Shown here: piece after piece, positions 10,244-22,332 of the stretch | Layout of the letters: every line of letters begins with the position of its first letter | How positions within the stretch are numbered: position 1 is the stretch's first letter | Assembly: GCF_027595985.1 (NCBI RefSeq) | Contig: NC_073308.1 | Location: 15,530,511 to 15,594,510 of the forward strand | DNA: 64,000 bases | From: Sorex araneus | Lineage: Eukaryota > Chordata > Mammalia > Eulipotyphla > Soricidae | Direction: 5' to 3' | Translations under genes and position numbers: made by a program | The notes under the pieces: model-generated | Databases searched by the model: none | Told to the model about the DNA's origin: nothing | What the model saw: only the letters and a program-made list of their open reading frames with translations

Positions 10244-13200
10244 TGGCTCAATCAGTGAAGTTTGGGAGATAAAAAAAAATCCCTCCAACATGGGTCTTGG
10301 AGGAGATGTAAGAAAAGTGGTCTTCAGTGGAGGAGATAGAGGGAGCACAGTCCTGGTCCTAGTGCACCTTGAGAATCAGGGCAGAATGGCCTTCATGGGC
10401 TTGGCAGTGACCTTGCTCACCAGAGGCCGCTGAGCTCCTCTGATTGATGATCCAAGCTGTCTTAGCATGCCCCTTTACCACCTAAATGTCAGGTGCCCCT
10501 TACCTTCCTCATCCTCTTGTTTTCATCCCACTGAGCAGCACAGGAGGGGGACCAGTCTCCTGAGAACACATTCTGTGACTGATGAACCTGACACTATGGT
10601 CAAGTTGCAGGAGGAAGAGTCAGACTGCTCTTGCTTGTACAACACATATGAGTGTTACTGTGCTCTTAAATAAACCACATCAACTGATTACAGATCAAGG
10701 CTAGACCTTAGCATGCAGGCCTCATGCATGTGGAAATGCACTTGTATGCAGAACTTGATGCTTCTCGTCACTGCAGCAAATGAAGATACATTGGTGAAAA
10801 GTAAGCGGTATGCTGAGAGGGAATGGCAGAGTCTGAGGAACAGCCCAGAAGAGTCTCCCTTTCCTTGTCCCTTTCCTATGTTACTTGGGCAAGTTCAGAC
10901 TCTCATCTTTGATTTCTTCTTTAGCAAAGGGGATCTTCTCATTGTCCAGCTAAGCTGCATTAAATCAACATAGGAAAGCCTATTAGTGACCACTGGGCCT
11001 TGCAGTGATTGAAAGTCTACTTTTTGCCAAATTCTTATGAAGGAGGAGGAGAAGGTGAGGCCTTTTAAAGGGGACTCTGCTCTGAAGGCAAAGTCCTCCT
11101 GAGTGACACTGGTTTCCTGATCAAAGTGGTCAGAGAAAGCTCCTTTACTCCTCCCCAGGGAAGAAGCTAGAAAGGAAGTGGGTCCCATTAGGCTTTGAAT
11201 CTTGGTGGACTGGAATCTGGGCCTCGCAGCCTCTGTTGATAACCAGCCACCTTGTCTATGGTATTTTGTTTCAGTAGTGGGAATGAACGAAGAGCTTTTC
11301 TTAACCTTCTGTTAAGCGTGACTCACTCTGTTGTGTGTCTCCTCTATCAAGCTCATCTGCCATGTTATTTCCCTTTATAAATATCAATTTGTCTTCTCTT
11401 CTAGCCACAGGCTCTAGTTAGATTATTTTCTCATACATAAGTTCCTATTTCTCCATGACAATCTGTTCCAGTACCCCCATGGATATATGGCACTAGTACC
11501 AAAATGTAGATCTAGACTATATATTTTCTAGATGACACATCTGTGATAGTCTAATTTTATACATTAGACACAGGAATATACAAACAAGAGTAACTAATAT
11601 ATCAGGACAATGTTAGCAATATACCACAATGAACGATGTGATTGTGGCTTCTTTCCAGAACCTTTCTTCTAGAACTTTATTCTGAACCTAGAGATTCCAG
11701 TGTTAATATCAAGGGTCAAACGATATGAACATCCTGATACTTGCTATAGCCTTTCTTCTCTAACCTCTCCCTTACATCTAAGTCTAGCTCGGTGCTTCTC
11801 TTAGTGTGTAGAGGATCACACTTAACTTTGTATGTATACAATCTTCTTTTACAGATTCTATTCAAAGGTAGTTTTGATTTTACACAATTATGGCATGACC
11901 TGCTGAGAGACAAAGATTAATTTGCCCAAAACTGGTCCCCTGCAGGCTAACCTTCCAGTAAAGAAATTGATTTTCCTTGAAACTCCATGGCAACTCGCCT
12001 CAAATCAGTGCTTACAGGCACCAATCCTCATCACTGGAGAATTTAGACATCAGCCACATATTCCCCTAGTACAGCCAGGAAGAGCTAGTGTGCCCTGCAC
12101 ACTGAATGATTAAGATGGAAAGAAAAAATTGGAGCTGAGATTAGATCAGCTAATACTGCTATTTGGTTTCAGTCCCCTCTCAATCCTGGAAGCTGTGATT
12201 TTTATATTAGCAAACACAAGAGTGCTGGAACCCAAAGGCTTGGGGTGGGGTCCCTCGCTTAGAGTCTGCATTTTTTTCCTATAAAGTTTAATGCTCAGCC
12301 CGGGTAGGTCTGGGACAGGGGAGCAGTGGCCTCTTCTGCTGTTCTGTGTCACACCCAATAACAGGAAGTCCTGTCACTTGCTCAGACTCAGCTCCACTCT
12401 ATTAACTCATGTGTCATCACTGTCCCACCAAAGTCATGACAGACAGAGTGAATAATAAGCCTGAATGAATTGCACACACTTAGAATTTTTTCCTTTTGAA
12501 GATAAAAAAATTGCTTTTATTCTTTCAAAGTAGGTTAGAATATAATGAATGAAGATTTAAGGCGAAAACCCTACAGCAGAGCTTTCAGGCCTCTGAAATA
12601 CTTCATGGTGCAGGCTACTGAATCCAATCATTTCTGTACTCACCCTGTGATCAGAGGCTATCGGATTTAAGCAGAAGTATGAACAATAATGGTTTGAACA
12701 TCATTTTCCAAATCCTGTGACAAGCACTTCAAAGTATTAGCTAATAAGGGACTGGCCTCTGAAGAAGCTGTCACTCTTTCACACTTTATCAGTGCATGAA
12801 CTGATGCTCAGAGTGAGGCCTTCACAGTGTGGAAATGATCAGACTGAATTAAACCCAAACGGGGCTCCACATTCCAGACTCTTAGAGAAATTTTATCAGT
12901 AATGCCTAGGCAATGTCACAAATATTTAAAGAAAGGCAAATTCAAAATGTTGTCTTTAGATGAAGTGGGTTTCACAGAACCAGAAGGAAAAAGAAACCAA
13001 AACAGATGTGAAGTGAGTGTGGTCCACTCAGAGGCTCTCTCCTTTCTAGCACCGGGCAGAGGGAGAGGCCAGTACATGCAGCCCTAGTTGGGTTTAATTT
13101 ACTCTGATAGTTTTCTGGTCCCACTTCTTGTGGTGCCTGTGTCAGATTCCTGGCCCTCCCACCCAAACAATCTGGAGTGGAGCTCTAATTTATAGAATGG

Positions 13201-14929
13201 GACTAGGTGTCACTTTGTCATAGATTAACATTCTACTGGAAGGGTCAGTTGCTGGCATTGCAGGCATTGCAGGCTCACTGAGAGAACAGAGCTTTGCAGC
13301 AGACAAACTCTCAGGTTCCCTTTGCTGGAGGAAGGAGGCTCCTTGGTGTCCAGTTCCTGGCTGTCTGTCCTCAGCCCTCCTCCCCCCACCGGATGAGTTG
13401 CTGGCATGCAGGCTGCCTTGTCGCTGGCTGCGTTGGTCAGGGATTCTGGTTCTGTCTTGCGCTGGGTGGACACATGTGCTTAAGAAGAACAGATCTCCAT
13501 TTGCTGTGCTTTGGGATTGTGCCAGCTCTCACCTAGCAAGCGCGGCTCCTCCCAGGAGAACTGCCTGGAAGGCCACAGTCAAAGCCCAGAGCTGACTTTG
13601 GTTCTGGCTCAGGAACATCTGCAGGAACAGCTGGGAGGGAAGAACGTGTTTGTGTTTATCTCTTTTGAGAAGAAAGAAGGCCATGTGCTGGCCAACACTC
13701 AGCGCCCTCTTCCCACCACCCAGGTTTGCACAAAAACATAGCTTGCTGGAACCAGAGTGGAAAGTCATCCTTTCAAAAGACTTCTGTGAGGGTGAGAGTG
13801 ACTGTGTATCTGTGCTGCAAAAGTTAACACTATTGTAGCCATCTTGTTTAAATACAAAATAAAATATTAATAAAGCCAAAAAGACTTCTGGAGCATGTAA
13901 GAAGCAGAAGTGAGGTCTATATTGCTGCCAGTATCAGTGATGAGGATCTAGAGGGTGTATCCATAGGTGATTCCATCCAAATCTCCATGGACAAGACTGA
14001 TGATCAGAGGCTGGTGATTAAAAAACTGATAATTAAAAAACCCTTGAGTGTTTTTTGAGGAGATGGTCTGAATAATGGCCTGAAACAGCCACGAAAATTT
14101 ACAGTACCTCCTCATGGATTTTTTCACCTGGTTGAAGAGTGGGGTGTATGTGATTCTTCCCAAATGAATGCAGTTGCTTGGATTTCAACTCCATAAATTC
14201 ACAATAATGGCTTTAAAAAGAATTTTCTTTACAAAAAAGGGTAGTTTCTCCAAACTAGGAAAAATAAAATGTAAGCGCTTATGATAAATGGAAAAGAGAA
14301 GTTTAAGTTCCATACTCTGAATATAGTCACTCTGTCTTTTCCCCTTGCAGTTCCTGTGGGTTTGTTCTCATCTTCTGAAAATGAAGCTGTAGTGCCGAGG
14401 ATTGAATAACTGGAGGGACATTGGGCTGGTTAATATCATGCATTTCCTGCTTCCCCCTGGTGAAAGGCTCCATAAAATAAAATCAATTCTAGAATACTCA
14501 GCCCTGGTTGCAGAGAGGGAAAATTCAGATTTAGTTTTAAAAGAGAAAAAGCCTCGCAAAACATATGGGCTTGGTTTTATAGGAAACAGTTTCTAGACAA
14601 ACAGAGAGGCATGAAGTCACAGCAGCGGGGCTTCCGTTTATGTAAATACTCAACTGTGGGACACAAAAACACAAATTCAAAGAAAAACATTATTAATCAG
14701 CTTGAATTTCCCTCCAGCCACCCTCAACATTCTAAAAGAACAAACAGATCAACAGTGAGGAATGCTTTCAACAGGAACAACAAGCAAGGCCCAGCTCGGG
14801 GGCCTTGGTCAGCTTCAGCGCTGTGCAGGGACCTCCTGGGATCTCTTTCCCCTTCTTTACTTTTGTGTAGGAACTCAAGGAAGCCAGGGGTGACTCCCAA
14901 CAATTTTGGATCAATGGGGCCAGACAAAC
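10244..14929. other. Unassigned DNA, no gene recognised
   Basis: This long stretch has many short overlapping ORFs on both strands and no recognisable protein family, RNA gene or young repeat. The area around 13.3-13.7 kb is GC-richer but shows no splice-bounded coding pattern that I can defend. Confidence 0.45.
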
Positions 14930-15123
14930 TGTGGTGCTGCTTGGACCCTGTGGTGCTGGGTTTTACCCAAGATACCTTGAAGGTGCTCAGGAACCACTGA
15001 GGCCACCCCAGTGTTGCTCAGGGGCTACACTTGTTAATACTTGGAGGACCCTGTAGGACAAAGGATTGAACTGGGGTCCTACACATGCAAGACGTGTGTC
15101 TTAACCCTCTGCAATTTCCTCAG
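14930..15123 (-). mobile_element. Old SINE (antisense)
   Basis: It contains 'ggtgctcaggaaccactgagg', 'gttgctcaggggctac', 'ggattgaactggggtcc' and 'acacatgcaag', ending in a decayed 'ctcagtc'. This is the antisense order of the SOR-like SINE but highly diverged. Confidence 0.5.
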
Positions 15124-16035
15124 TCTTCTCATAGCACTTCTTCAGTAGCGATATCATTTATCTAAACATTGAGGAGTTCCTTTTCCTTTAAAATAGTAAC
15201 TGTTCAAGTAAGCAAATTGCATCTTTATCTTAGTGATCCCTAAACACAGAGCACATCTTACATAACCATGTGTCCAGTGCCTTACCAAACTGTCTTATTT
15301 TGTAGAAGGCACACGAGAAGTTATTTGTGAGTCTTTTATATCATTTATTAACTTAGGTTTTTTTACCTATGTAAACTAAATATGAAAAAGAAAGTGGAGA
15401 TTTAAGTTATTCTGGGTAATCTAGGCCTGAAATTCTTTCACCTAAAATCATTAGGGAGTAGAGACTAATTTTTGCTCATTGATTGATCACTGTAATTTTC
15501 TTCACTGTCTTGTGTAGCCCAAATCCATGTCAATGTCACTGTTCTGAGTTCCATGATTAACTCAGGCATCCTTCGGATCAACATGCCACCGCTTCGTCTT
15601 ACGGAACAGAAGCCAGGCCTCAGACTCAGTTGCTCTGTGACCAGTCATCTTCACACTCTTCTTCCCTCAATATTTTTGCCTCCATGGGCAAAGGGTCCAA
15701 GCAGAGTGGGGGTAGAGGACAGTGTTTCAGTACAAAATGAGCACTTGCTATTCCTAAAAGAAGACTACGTACCATAAGGCTAGTGAAGTTAGATGATTGG
15801 GTGTCAATTGTTAATTTGCGGATCTTGAGGATCTATGTGAATCTTTATTTTTAATAAAATATGTGTTAGGACTAAAAATCATAGTTAACTGTAATTGCCA
15901 ATGCTGTGGATGCTTTTTATTATTAGGAATAAATAAATATAAGCACATAGAAAAGATTCAGCAAAATATAATAGTGAGGTAAAAAAATTCTCAAGTACAT
16001 TAAATATGAATTTATAAAAAACATCCAATTCATAT
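15124..16035. other. AT-rich unassigned DNA
   Basis: Nothing was recognised beyond AT-rich sequence. Short open frames show no family similarity. Confidence 0.5.
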
Positions 16036-16830
16036 TGTTTTATTAGTTAAAGAACTTAAAAAAATTGAATAACAGTGAGATACACAATTGCAAACTTGTT
16101 CATTATTGGGTTTAGTCATATAATGTTCTAACACTTGTCCCTCCACTGGTGTACAATTACCACCACAAATGTCCTCAGTTTCTCTCCCCGCCCCCACCTC
16201 TATGGCAGGCACTTTTGTTCTTCTCTCTCTGTCTCTGTCTCTCTCTGTCTTTCTCTCTCTCCCTCCCTCTCTTTCCTTTTGGGCATTATGGTTTTCAATA
16301 CAGATACTGAAAGATTATCAGGTATATCCCATTACCTATCTTCAACACTCAATTGCTGTCCAAAATGATAGTTTCCAATTATCATTGTCATACTGGTCCC
16401 TTCTATATCCTTACTGCCCTTAGCTCTCCCCACACTCTTGTGGCAAATTCCAACCAATCGACCAGTCCTCCTGGACCTTGTTTTCCTTGGACTTGGATAT
16501 TAGTCTCATACTATTATTTTATTTATTTCTTATTTTTTATGTTCCACAAATGAATGCAGTCATTTTATTTTTTATTTATTTATTTATTTATTTTGCTTTT
16601 TGGGTCACATCTGGCGATGCACAGGGGTTATTCCTGGCTCTGCACTCAGGAATTACTCCTAGCGGTGCTCAGGGACCATATGGGATGCTGGGATTCGAAC
16701 CCGGGTCAGCCGCGTGCAAGGCAAACGCCCTACCCGCTGTGTTATCACTCCAGCCCCGGATGCAGTCATTTTATATCTGTTCTTCTACTTCTGGCTCATT
16801 TTATTCAACATGAATCCAATCCACATTAAA
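16036..16830 (-). mobile_element. Antisense L1 3' end, interrupted by a SINE
   Basis: From the left it shows the reversed L1 3' UTR ('catataatgttctaacacttgtccctcca'-like series) and a CT-rich tract at 16220-16280. It continues with 'gggcattatggtttncaatacagata' and the stretch just upstream that ends 'catgaatccaatccac'. The order matches the L1 copies at 38-39.7 and 45.8 kb. A SINE split it at 16568-16759. The 5' end is truncated near 16830. No TSD was found. Confidence 0.75.
16554..16773 (-). mobile_element. Young SOR-type SINE nested in L1 (antisense)
   Basis: The SINE body is 16568-16759, flanked by a perfect 14-bp TSD, atgcagtcatttta, at 16554-16567 and 16760-16773. The body starts with a T-rich run (antisense tail), then 'gggtcacatctggcgatgca'. 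It contains the reversed Pol III B box 'ggattcgaacccgggtcag' and ends with 'cactccagcccc'. The TSD restores a continuous L1 sequence, which proves the nesting. Confidence 0.92.
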
Positions 16831-17267
16831 AATATATTTAAAAATTTAAAAATTCTATAAAAATAAGTTATCAGTAAGACTCTCACTTTTTTAAAATCAA
16901 GCAATTTTTCTGATATGGAGCTTCTATAACTCAAGAATCCTAAAACCATAGATGAGCACAAATGTGTACATGCTACTAGATCCAATTTTAGAAAAGTACA
17001 CATTTTAATTTTCATAATTCTATATTACTTTTATTACTACTTCTATATTGAATCTTTGCAACATTTAATCAGCAATCATTTATTTTCCATTAGGAATCCC
17101 TACTGATAGGCATTTTTAGCTATTTGAGAATTCATTACAAATTTGAACTATTACAGAATGAGAGTGATATCCTTTGGAGAATGAGATTAGTTAGCTAGCT
17201 TTAACAAAAAAATAATTAAAAAACTTTTAACAACTTTCTACAGTCAAATAGCTATTTTCAGCAAGCT

Positions 17268-17449
17268 TTTTTTCTGGGGTTGGTTTGCTTCTGAGCCACA
17301 CCTGCCAGTGCTCAGGGTTTACTCCTGACTGTGACTCAGGGATCACTCCCGGTGGGGCTCAAGCAACCCAGTGGTGTGCCAGCAGTCAAACTCAGGTGAA
17401 CCACTTGCAAGGAAAGTGCCCTATGCGCTGTAGTGCCTCTCTGATCCCT
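17268..17449 (-). mobile_element. Older SINE (antisense)
   Basis: It follows the antisense order: 'gagccacacctgccagtgctc', 'actcagggatcactcccgg', 'agtcaaactcaggtgaacc', 'cttgcaaggaaagtgcccta' and a decayed end. Divergence is moderate and there is no clear TSD. Confidence 0.7.
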
Positions 17450-17578
17450 TTAGCCTCGATTCTTAAACTCTTGCCTCCTGCTATGAGTATGAGGTCCCGC
17501 AATTGAACATAGGGGGTCATGAAAAAAAATGTGACAACAGTAAAATATTTCTAAACAAGCAATGGCCACAGATCAATT

Positions 17579-17782
17579 AAAAATCACACACGTGGGGCTG
17601 GAGTGATAGTACCGCGGGTAGGGCGTTTGCCTTGCACGCGGCCGACCCGGGTTCTATTCCCATCATCCCATATGGTCCCCTGAGCACCGCCAGGAGTGAT
17701 TCCTGAGTGCAGAGCCAGGAGTCAGCCCTGAGCATCGCTGGGTGTGACCCAAAAAGCCACAAAAAAAAAAAATCACACACGT
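17579..17782 (+). mobile_element. Young SOR-type SINE, sense, near-perfect TSD
   Basis: The body begins with ggggctggagtgatagtacc at 17594. It runs through the B box 'gacccgggttctattccc', 'ggtccc(c)tgagcaccgccag' and 'gggtgtgacccaaaaagcc' into an A12 tail. The sequence aatcacacacgt (up to 15 bp including A's) flanks it at 17579-17593 and 17768-17782. This is one of the cleanest copies and can serve as the family type in this window. It is tRNA-derived in its first third. Confidence 0.93.
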
Positions 17783-18845
17783 AATGAATTCCAGGTGCTT
17801 CTGGTTGCACAGTTCATGTTGTATTTCTTGGAGGATAAGGGTCACAGATGGGATACATTTCAGAAGTCCTACTCCATACCAACAGCATACTACAGCTTGT
17901 CTGTTTTCCAGCTTCGGTGTTGATGATGTTTTTATTTAGCCTGTGCTTATCTGATAGCTACATTGCATACACATTAAAAGAAAACATGGCTCTTGAGGTG
18001 TTAAAATTCTTTCTTTAAATGGAAACCAAATATTTCTTTTGTCTACTTAGCCCAAACATTATGCTTTCAGATCATAAGGATGAAATATAGTCGATCATCA
18101 GAAAGCCATTTCTGATTAGAAGAAAACTGGGTCATAGCAAATTTGAAATTTCCATTTCTTTACTTGGAAGGCACCAAAAGGGGGTCTGGGGAACACAGAT
18201 GGGAGTTGGTAATACTCAGGTCATAGACAACTGCTCTAGAGTGCTAGGGTCAGAGTCAGCACCAATAACCTCCCGCCACTGAGGATGCTGGGAAATGATG
18301 ATAAATATGCCTGCGGAGAGGTCACTTACAGAAGCGCTTATTTCCCTTGGATAAAGTTCTCTTCAACAAAAGATGGCAGTTGGCAAGGCATGTAGGTATT
18401 GCCGGGGCAAAGTGGGCTTAAAATTCTGTCCTCTATGTTTGATCCTTTCCTGAGGTATTGATGTGGCAAAACTTTTTTTTGTGTGTGGCTAAATGAGAGG
18501 TAGTTTTCAATTCTGTGAATATTGTTGAACTAGCTGGTGACAATAAAACCAATGGGAAAAGCAACAACAAAAAAAAGGCAGCTGTCTTTCGCAAAAGGGA
18601 ATCTCACTCAAGAAAGAACTAGAGGAAACATGTTCAAGATGAGTTTTCAGGAGAAGCAAACAAGTTTCTTAAAACTATCATCACGATACGCTGCATCTAT
18701 ATTTTGTTTACTTATGCTCTATGTAATTGATCTCTGCTTGGTTCTGTTCCCAGGCTTTTAATATATGTCCAATTAAAAGGACCATAATAATCACTCCAGA
18801 ATCATTGCCCCTCTATGTAATCAGTGGTAGAAAATGTCATGATTT
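17783..18845. other. Unassigned DNA
   Basis: No gene or repeat was recognised in this stretch. Confidence 0.5.
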
Positions 18846-19084
18846 TCAGTTATTTAAGCGATAGCACAGTGGTAGGATGTTTGCCTTGCACACGGTTGAC
18901 CCGGGTTCCTCTGCCCCTCTCGGAGAGCCCGACAAGCTACCGAGAGTATCTCGCCCGCACGGCAAACTACCCGTGGCTTATTCGATATGCCAGAAACAGT
19001 AACAACAAGTCACACAGTGGAGATGTTACTGGTGCCTGCTTGAGCAAATCGATGAGCAACAGGATGTCAGTGACAGTGATAATT
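18846..19084 (+). mobile_element. SINE-2: long tRNA-headed shrew SINE
   Basis: The head (gcgatagcacagtggtagg, then gacccgggttcctctgccc) is shared with the SOR-type SINE. The body then departs: 'ctctcggagagcccgacaag', 'ctaccgagagtatc', 'attcgatatgccagaaacag', 'taacaacaagtcacacagtg' and 'gagcaaatcgatgagcaaca'. It ends in degenerate 'cagtgacagtgata' repeats. Two SINE families sharing a head but not a body suggest recombination or template switching. The TSD is unclear. Confidence 0.8.
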
Positions 19085-19104
19085 TCTAATGAGAAATTAT
19101 AGGT

Positions 19105-19358
19105 CCAATATATATTTTACAATATGTTTTATTTGTTTTTTGTTTTCCTTAGTTATTTTTAAACATTTTAAAAATTTTAATGAATCATTGTAAAATACAT
19201 TTAGACTTACAGACTTTCATGATTGCGTTTTAGTCAAACAACGTTCAAGTACCCATCCCTCCACCAGTGCCCATTCTCTACCGCCAACGTTCCCAGTACT
19301 CCTCCCCGTACCCCCGCCCCTTCCCACCTCCTGTCTCTGTGGTAGGCACATTTCCTCT

Positions 19359-19406
<48 letters not shown>

Positions 19407-19610
19407 GTGTTACGGTTTGTACAGGTACTAAGTGGCCATCATGTTTGGTCCATAGTCTACTTTCAGCACATATCTACAATACTGAGTGAGCCCTCCAACC
19501 ATCATTTACTTAGTGGTCCCTTCTCTATCCCAGCTGCCTTTTCCTCCAGTATGTGAGACCAGCTTCCAAACTTGGAGCTATCCTCCTTATCTATACTATC
19601 CTTAGTCAAA
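19105..19610 (-). mobile_element. Antisense L1 3' end
   Basis: A T-rich start is followed by 'aatgaatcattgtaaaatac', then 'caagtacccatccctccaccagtgcccattctc'-type sequence. A CT microsatellite and 'ggtgttacggtttgtacag' follow, and the match fades near 19610. It is a 5'-truncated L1 3' UTR. No TSD was resolved. Confidence 0.75.
19360..19404. repeat. (CT)22 microsatellite inside the L1 3' UTR
   Basis: About 45 bp of uninterrupted CT. The same position in the L1 at 31.9 kb holds a 90-bp GA run, so the L1 3' UTR carries an intrinsic polypurine segment that expands. Confidence 0.95.
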
Positions 19611-20026
19611 ATAACATATATAATTAGGATATATGTTTTCAATAACTTTTTAAGGGTGTAAACACCCTTGGAAAAGAAATCAGATAAAGGCATCTTGTCA
19701 GAAAATCAATTTAAAATCTTAAAGTCTTTACTAGAAAGCCACCTAAGAGTTTATTATGTGATTCATTAAGGATTAATTCAATATTGACAATGAATTGTCA
19801 ATTTGACTTACTGTTTAGAGGGAATATGAAAAGAATGACATGTGGGAATGAGGAATGAGGTAAAAAAGCTAACCAGCTAGGTTAAGAATATAAGAAATAA
19901 TATACTTGCAATTAAATAACTTATCACTTTTGATTAGTGATTGAAATATTGGCAAAACATAATGACATACTTTAAAAGGACTGATATTATAAAATTACTA
20001 TAGTGTGACTAGTATTCTCCAATAGT
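19611..20026. other. AT-rich unassigned DNA
   Basis: Nothing was recognised between the L1 tail and the TG repeat. Confidence 0.5.
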
Positions 20027-20062
20027 TGTGTGTGTGTGTGTGTGTGTGCACGTGCGCGCGCG
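20027..20062. repeat. (TG)n/(CG)n alternating purine-pyrimidine tract
   Basis: A TG run passes through cacgtgcgcgcgcg without breaking purine-pyrimidine alternation over most of its length. Such tracts can adopt Z-DNA. Confidence 0.9.
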
Positions 20063-20202
20063 AGTGCGCTTAGGCCACACCCAGAAGTACTTAAAGGCTA
20101 TTCCCAGCTGATGTTCAGAAAACCATATGAAGCCAGGGAATCCAGGCCAGAGCACCTGGGTGCAAAGCCTGCACTCAGCTCTTTGGGCTATGTCCACAAC
20201 CC
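20063..20202 (-). mobile_element. Old SINE fragment (antisense)
   Basis: 'taggccacacccagaagtac', 'aaccatatgaagccaggg' and 'agcctgcactcag' resemble a decayed antisense SINE. The match is weak. Confidence 0.4.
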
Positions 20203-21224
20203 TTGAAGTAGTCTTTTGTTAGTTTGTCAGTAATATTTTCAGTGTCTTTAATGACTGTGAGCAGGGAGCCTTGAATTGAGAGCTAGGATAATAAGTTCTT
20301 CCATTGAAGTCTCAAGCTTAGATGGGTTGAACTGGGTTAGGCTGGGTAGTAAGCAATCAAATGGGGAATTATTCTTCCTTATATACTGTGTATTTTTTCT
20401 GAAACAAATCTCTCTCCCCCTTTCTCACACACACTCACCTTTTATTGCCCTTATTATTTCCCCTTTCCCCACATCTTTGGGCCATTCATATTTTGTTTTA
20501 TGAAAATATAGGTAACTTTATCTATATGGAGTCAATAAAAATTATGTTCATGGGTAAGAATATTTCACTTCTCTCCTTCTAATTTATGTGAAAAACTTTG
20601 GCTTAGCTCTAGGAAGCTAATGCCTTAAAATATTCATTTTCCCTCCTTTCTCTTGTTTGAAAATGAAAGAACTTTATTCTACAATGTGGTAAAAAAATGT
20701 ACCAGGATGGGAGTTTATGGGCATGGGTCTTAGATTGGGGACTCATATCAAGATTCAGCAGGGTAACTATGGATAAAGGTCTGAGCCTTTCGTAGTGGGT
20801 TTCCTTGTTTATTTAGTTGGGGAGAGGCCTTTGTCCTTTCACTGCTGCAAGCATGACTCTCACCCTTCATTAAGTTATTCCTCTGCTGAACTTGAGAAAC
20901 ATGTACAAATAGATTTGAACATTATAAAATCATTTGCAATCTAGTTAAAAGGAAAGTGAGAAGGAAGATCAGACTAATTTCTAAGTTTTTTTGGAAAACT
21001 AATAAACCAGTAGATACATCTCCAAACTCCTTCCTGTGTGAGAGCTGGTTTAGCTGAAGTGAAGGTTATTATATATTTTTGTTTCTTTTACTTTATTTCA
21101 GGCAGTTGAGCTCCTGTGTTTGCCTACATAAGTACAGTTATGTGATGTTGACAGAACTGATGGACTCTCTCCATGAAACAGTTTAATAAAACAGCTGACG
21201 TTTTTACAGCTCCATTAACTGCCC
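20203..21224. other. Unassigned DNA
   Basis: Nothing was recognised here. The sequence is AT-rich. Confidence 0.5.
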
Positions 21225-21340
21225 ATCTTCTCACATCAATTATCTCAATTAATTCTCTCAGTAGTGCTGGAAGCTGGATATTATTTTGGATGATTATTTT
21301 GCATCTTGTAAAATCAGAAGCTCAGAGTCTGACTGTGTCG
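21225..21340 (-). mobile_element. MIR fragment (antisense)
   Basis: The series 'caattatctcaattaattctctcag', 'tattattttggatgattat', 'cttgtaaaatcagaagctcagag' matches the MIR core and 3' region read in reverse. Divergence is as expected for this ancient SINE. Confidence 0.55.
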
Positions 21341-22005
21341 GACCAGGATCCTGGCCCATCTGGTTCCAGAGACCATGCCATTTGCAAGTGCAGCTTGTTG
21401 AAGAAAGTCTCTCTCTCTCTTTGATATCAGCTTTGCCTCTGTCAATGCAATTTTAACTTCTATTAAAGACAGGGGCGAAGACGAGTTATTACATATGTAT
21501 GACATTTGCAGATCTGAGTGTCTCTGATTTAGGAAGGAATTGTAAGAATGCCACTCAATATTCCACCTACCTCTGATAGAAGGCAGATTCAAAGATTGGA
21601 AAATCTGACAGAACTTTGATGTGTTAAATATTGCTGCAGAAGATGAAGATTTTTGGAAAAGGACCACGAATATAACTATTTTTGCAGGTGTTTCAGAGCA
21701 AAAATCTGTTCACATGATGATTCCTCATTTTAGGAAAGGATATAGCACAGATAAAATTTTAGGTTTTTTGCCCGGAGGAAGGAACATGCAAATGCCAGAA
21801 ATATAGAGGTAATTATGTTGATCAAGTGTTTATGTTACTTGTTATGATAGCAAAATCAATTTGTGCTTCATAGAATCATTTGTCAAAAAGCTTAGAAATA
21901 TGGCACCTTGATAATTATAGCAAAGGCAATTACACCGAGTTTCTTGATTAAGAAGAAAGAAAATGAATATTGCTAGTGAATAGGATTTCAAAAAATTTCA
22001 ACTCA
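21341..22005. other. Unassigned DNA
   Basis: No gene or repeat was recognised. Confidence 0.5.
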
Positions 22006-22120
22006 GGGCCAGAATATGGTCAAGGTGGTTAGGGCATATGCAGTGCATGAAGACCAGGCTTTGATCCTAGCACCCCCTGAGCACCTCTGGGCATGCCCCC
22101 AAAACAAAACCAAATAGAGT
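22006..22120 (+). mobile_element. Older SINE (sense), short
   Basis: 'gggccagaatatggtcaagg', 'gcatatgcagtgcatgaag', 'ctttgatcctagcacccc' and 'ctgagcacctctgggcatgc', ending 'ccccaaaacaaaacc'. This is a short, diverged sense copy. Confidence 0.6.
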
Positions 22121-22137
22121 CCCAACTCAAATATATA

Positions 22138-22332
22138 TTAATTCTTGTGATGCTTTTTTTGGGTCACACCCGGAGAAGCACAGGGGTTATTCCTGGCTCT
22201 GCACTCAGGAATTACCTCTGGTGGTGCTCAGGGGACCATATGGGATGCTAAGAACGGGACACAGGTTGGCTGTGTGGAAGGCAAACACCCTACCCACTGT
22301 GCTATTGCTCCAGCCCCTTAATTCTTGTGATG
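22138..22332 (-). mobile_element. SOR-type SINE with 15-bp TSD (antisense)
   Basis: The body 22153-22317 is flanked by perfect ttaattcttgtgatg at 22138-22152 and 22318-22332. It runs from a T-rich start to 'gctccagcccc' in antisense order. The B-box region carries several substitutions, so the copy is somewhat older than the one at 17.6 kb. Confidence 0.92.

Noticed and set aside
17594-17660. tRNA-like sequence with a B box (also in the other SINE heads)
   Set aside because: The cloverleaf is not intact and the sequence is part of a dispersed SINE with poly(A) tail and TSD, not a tRNA gene.
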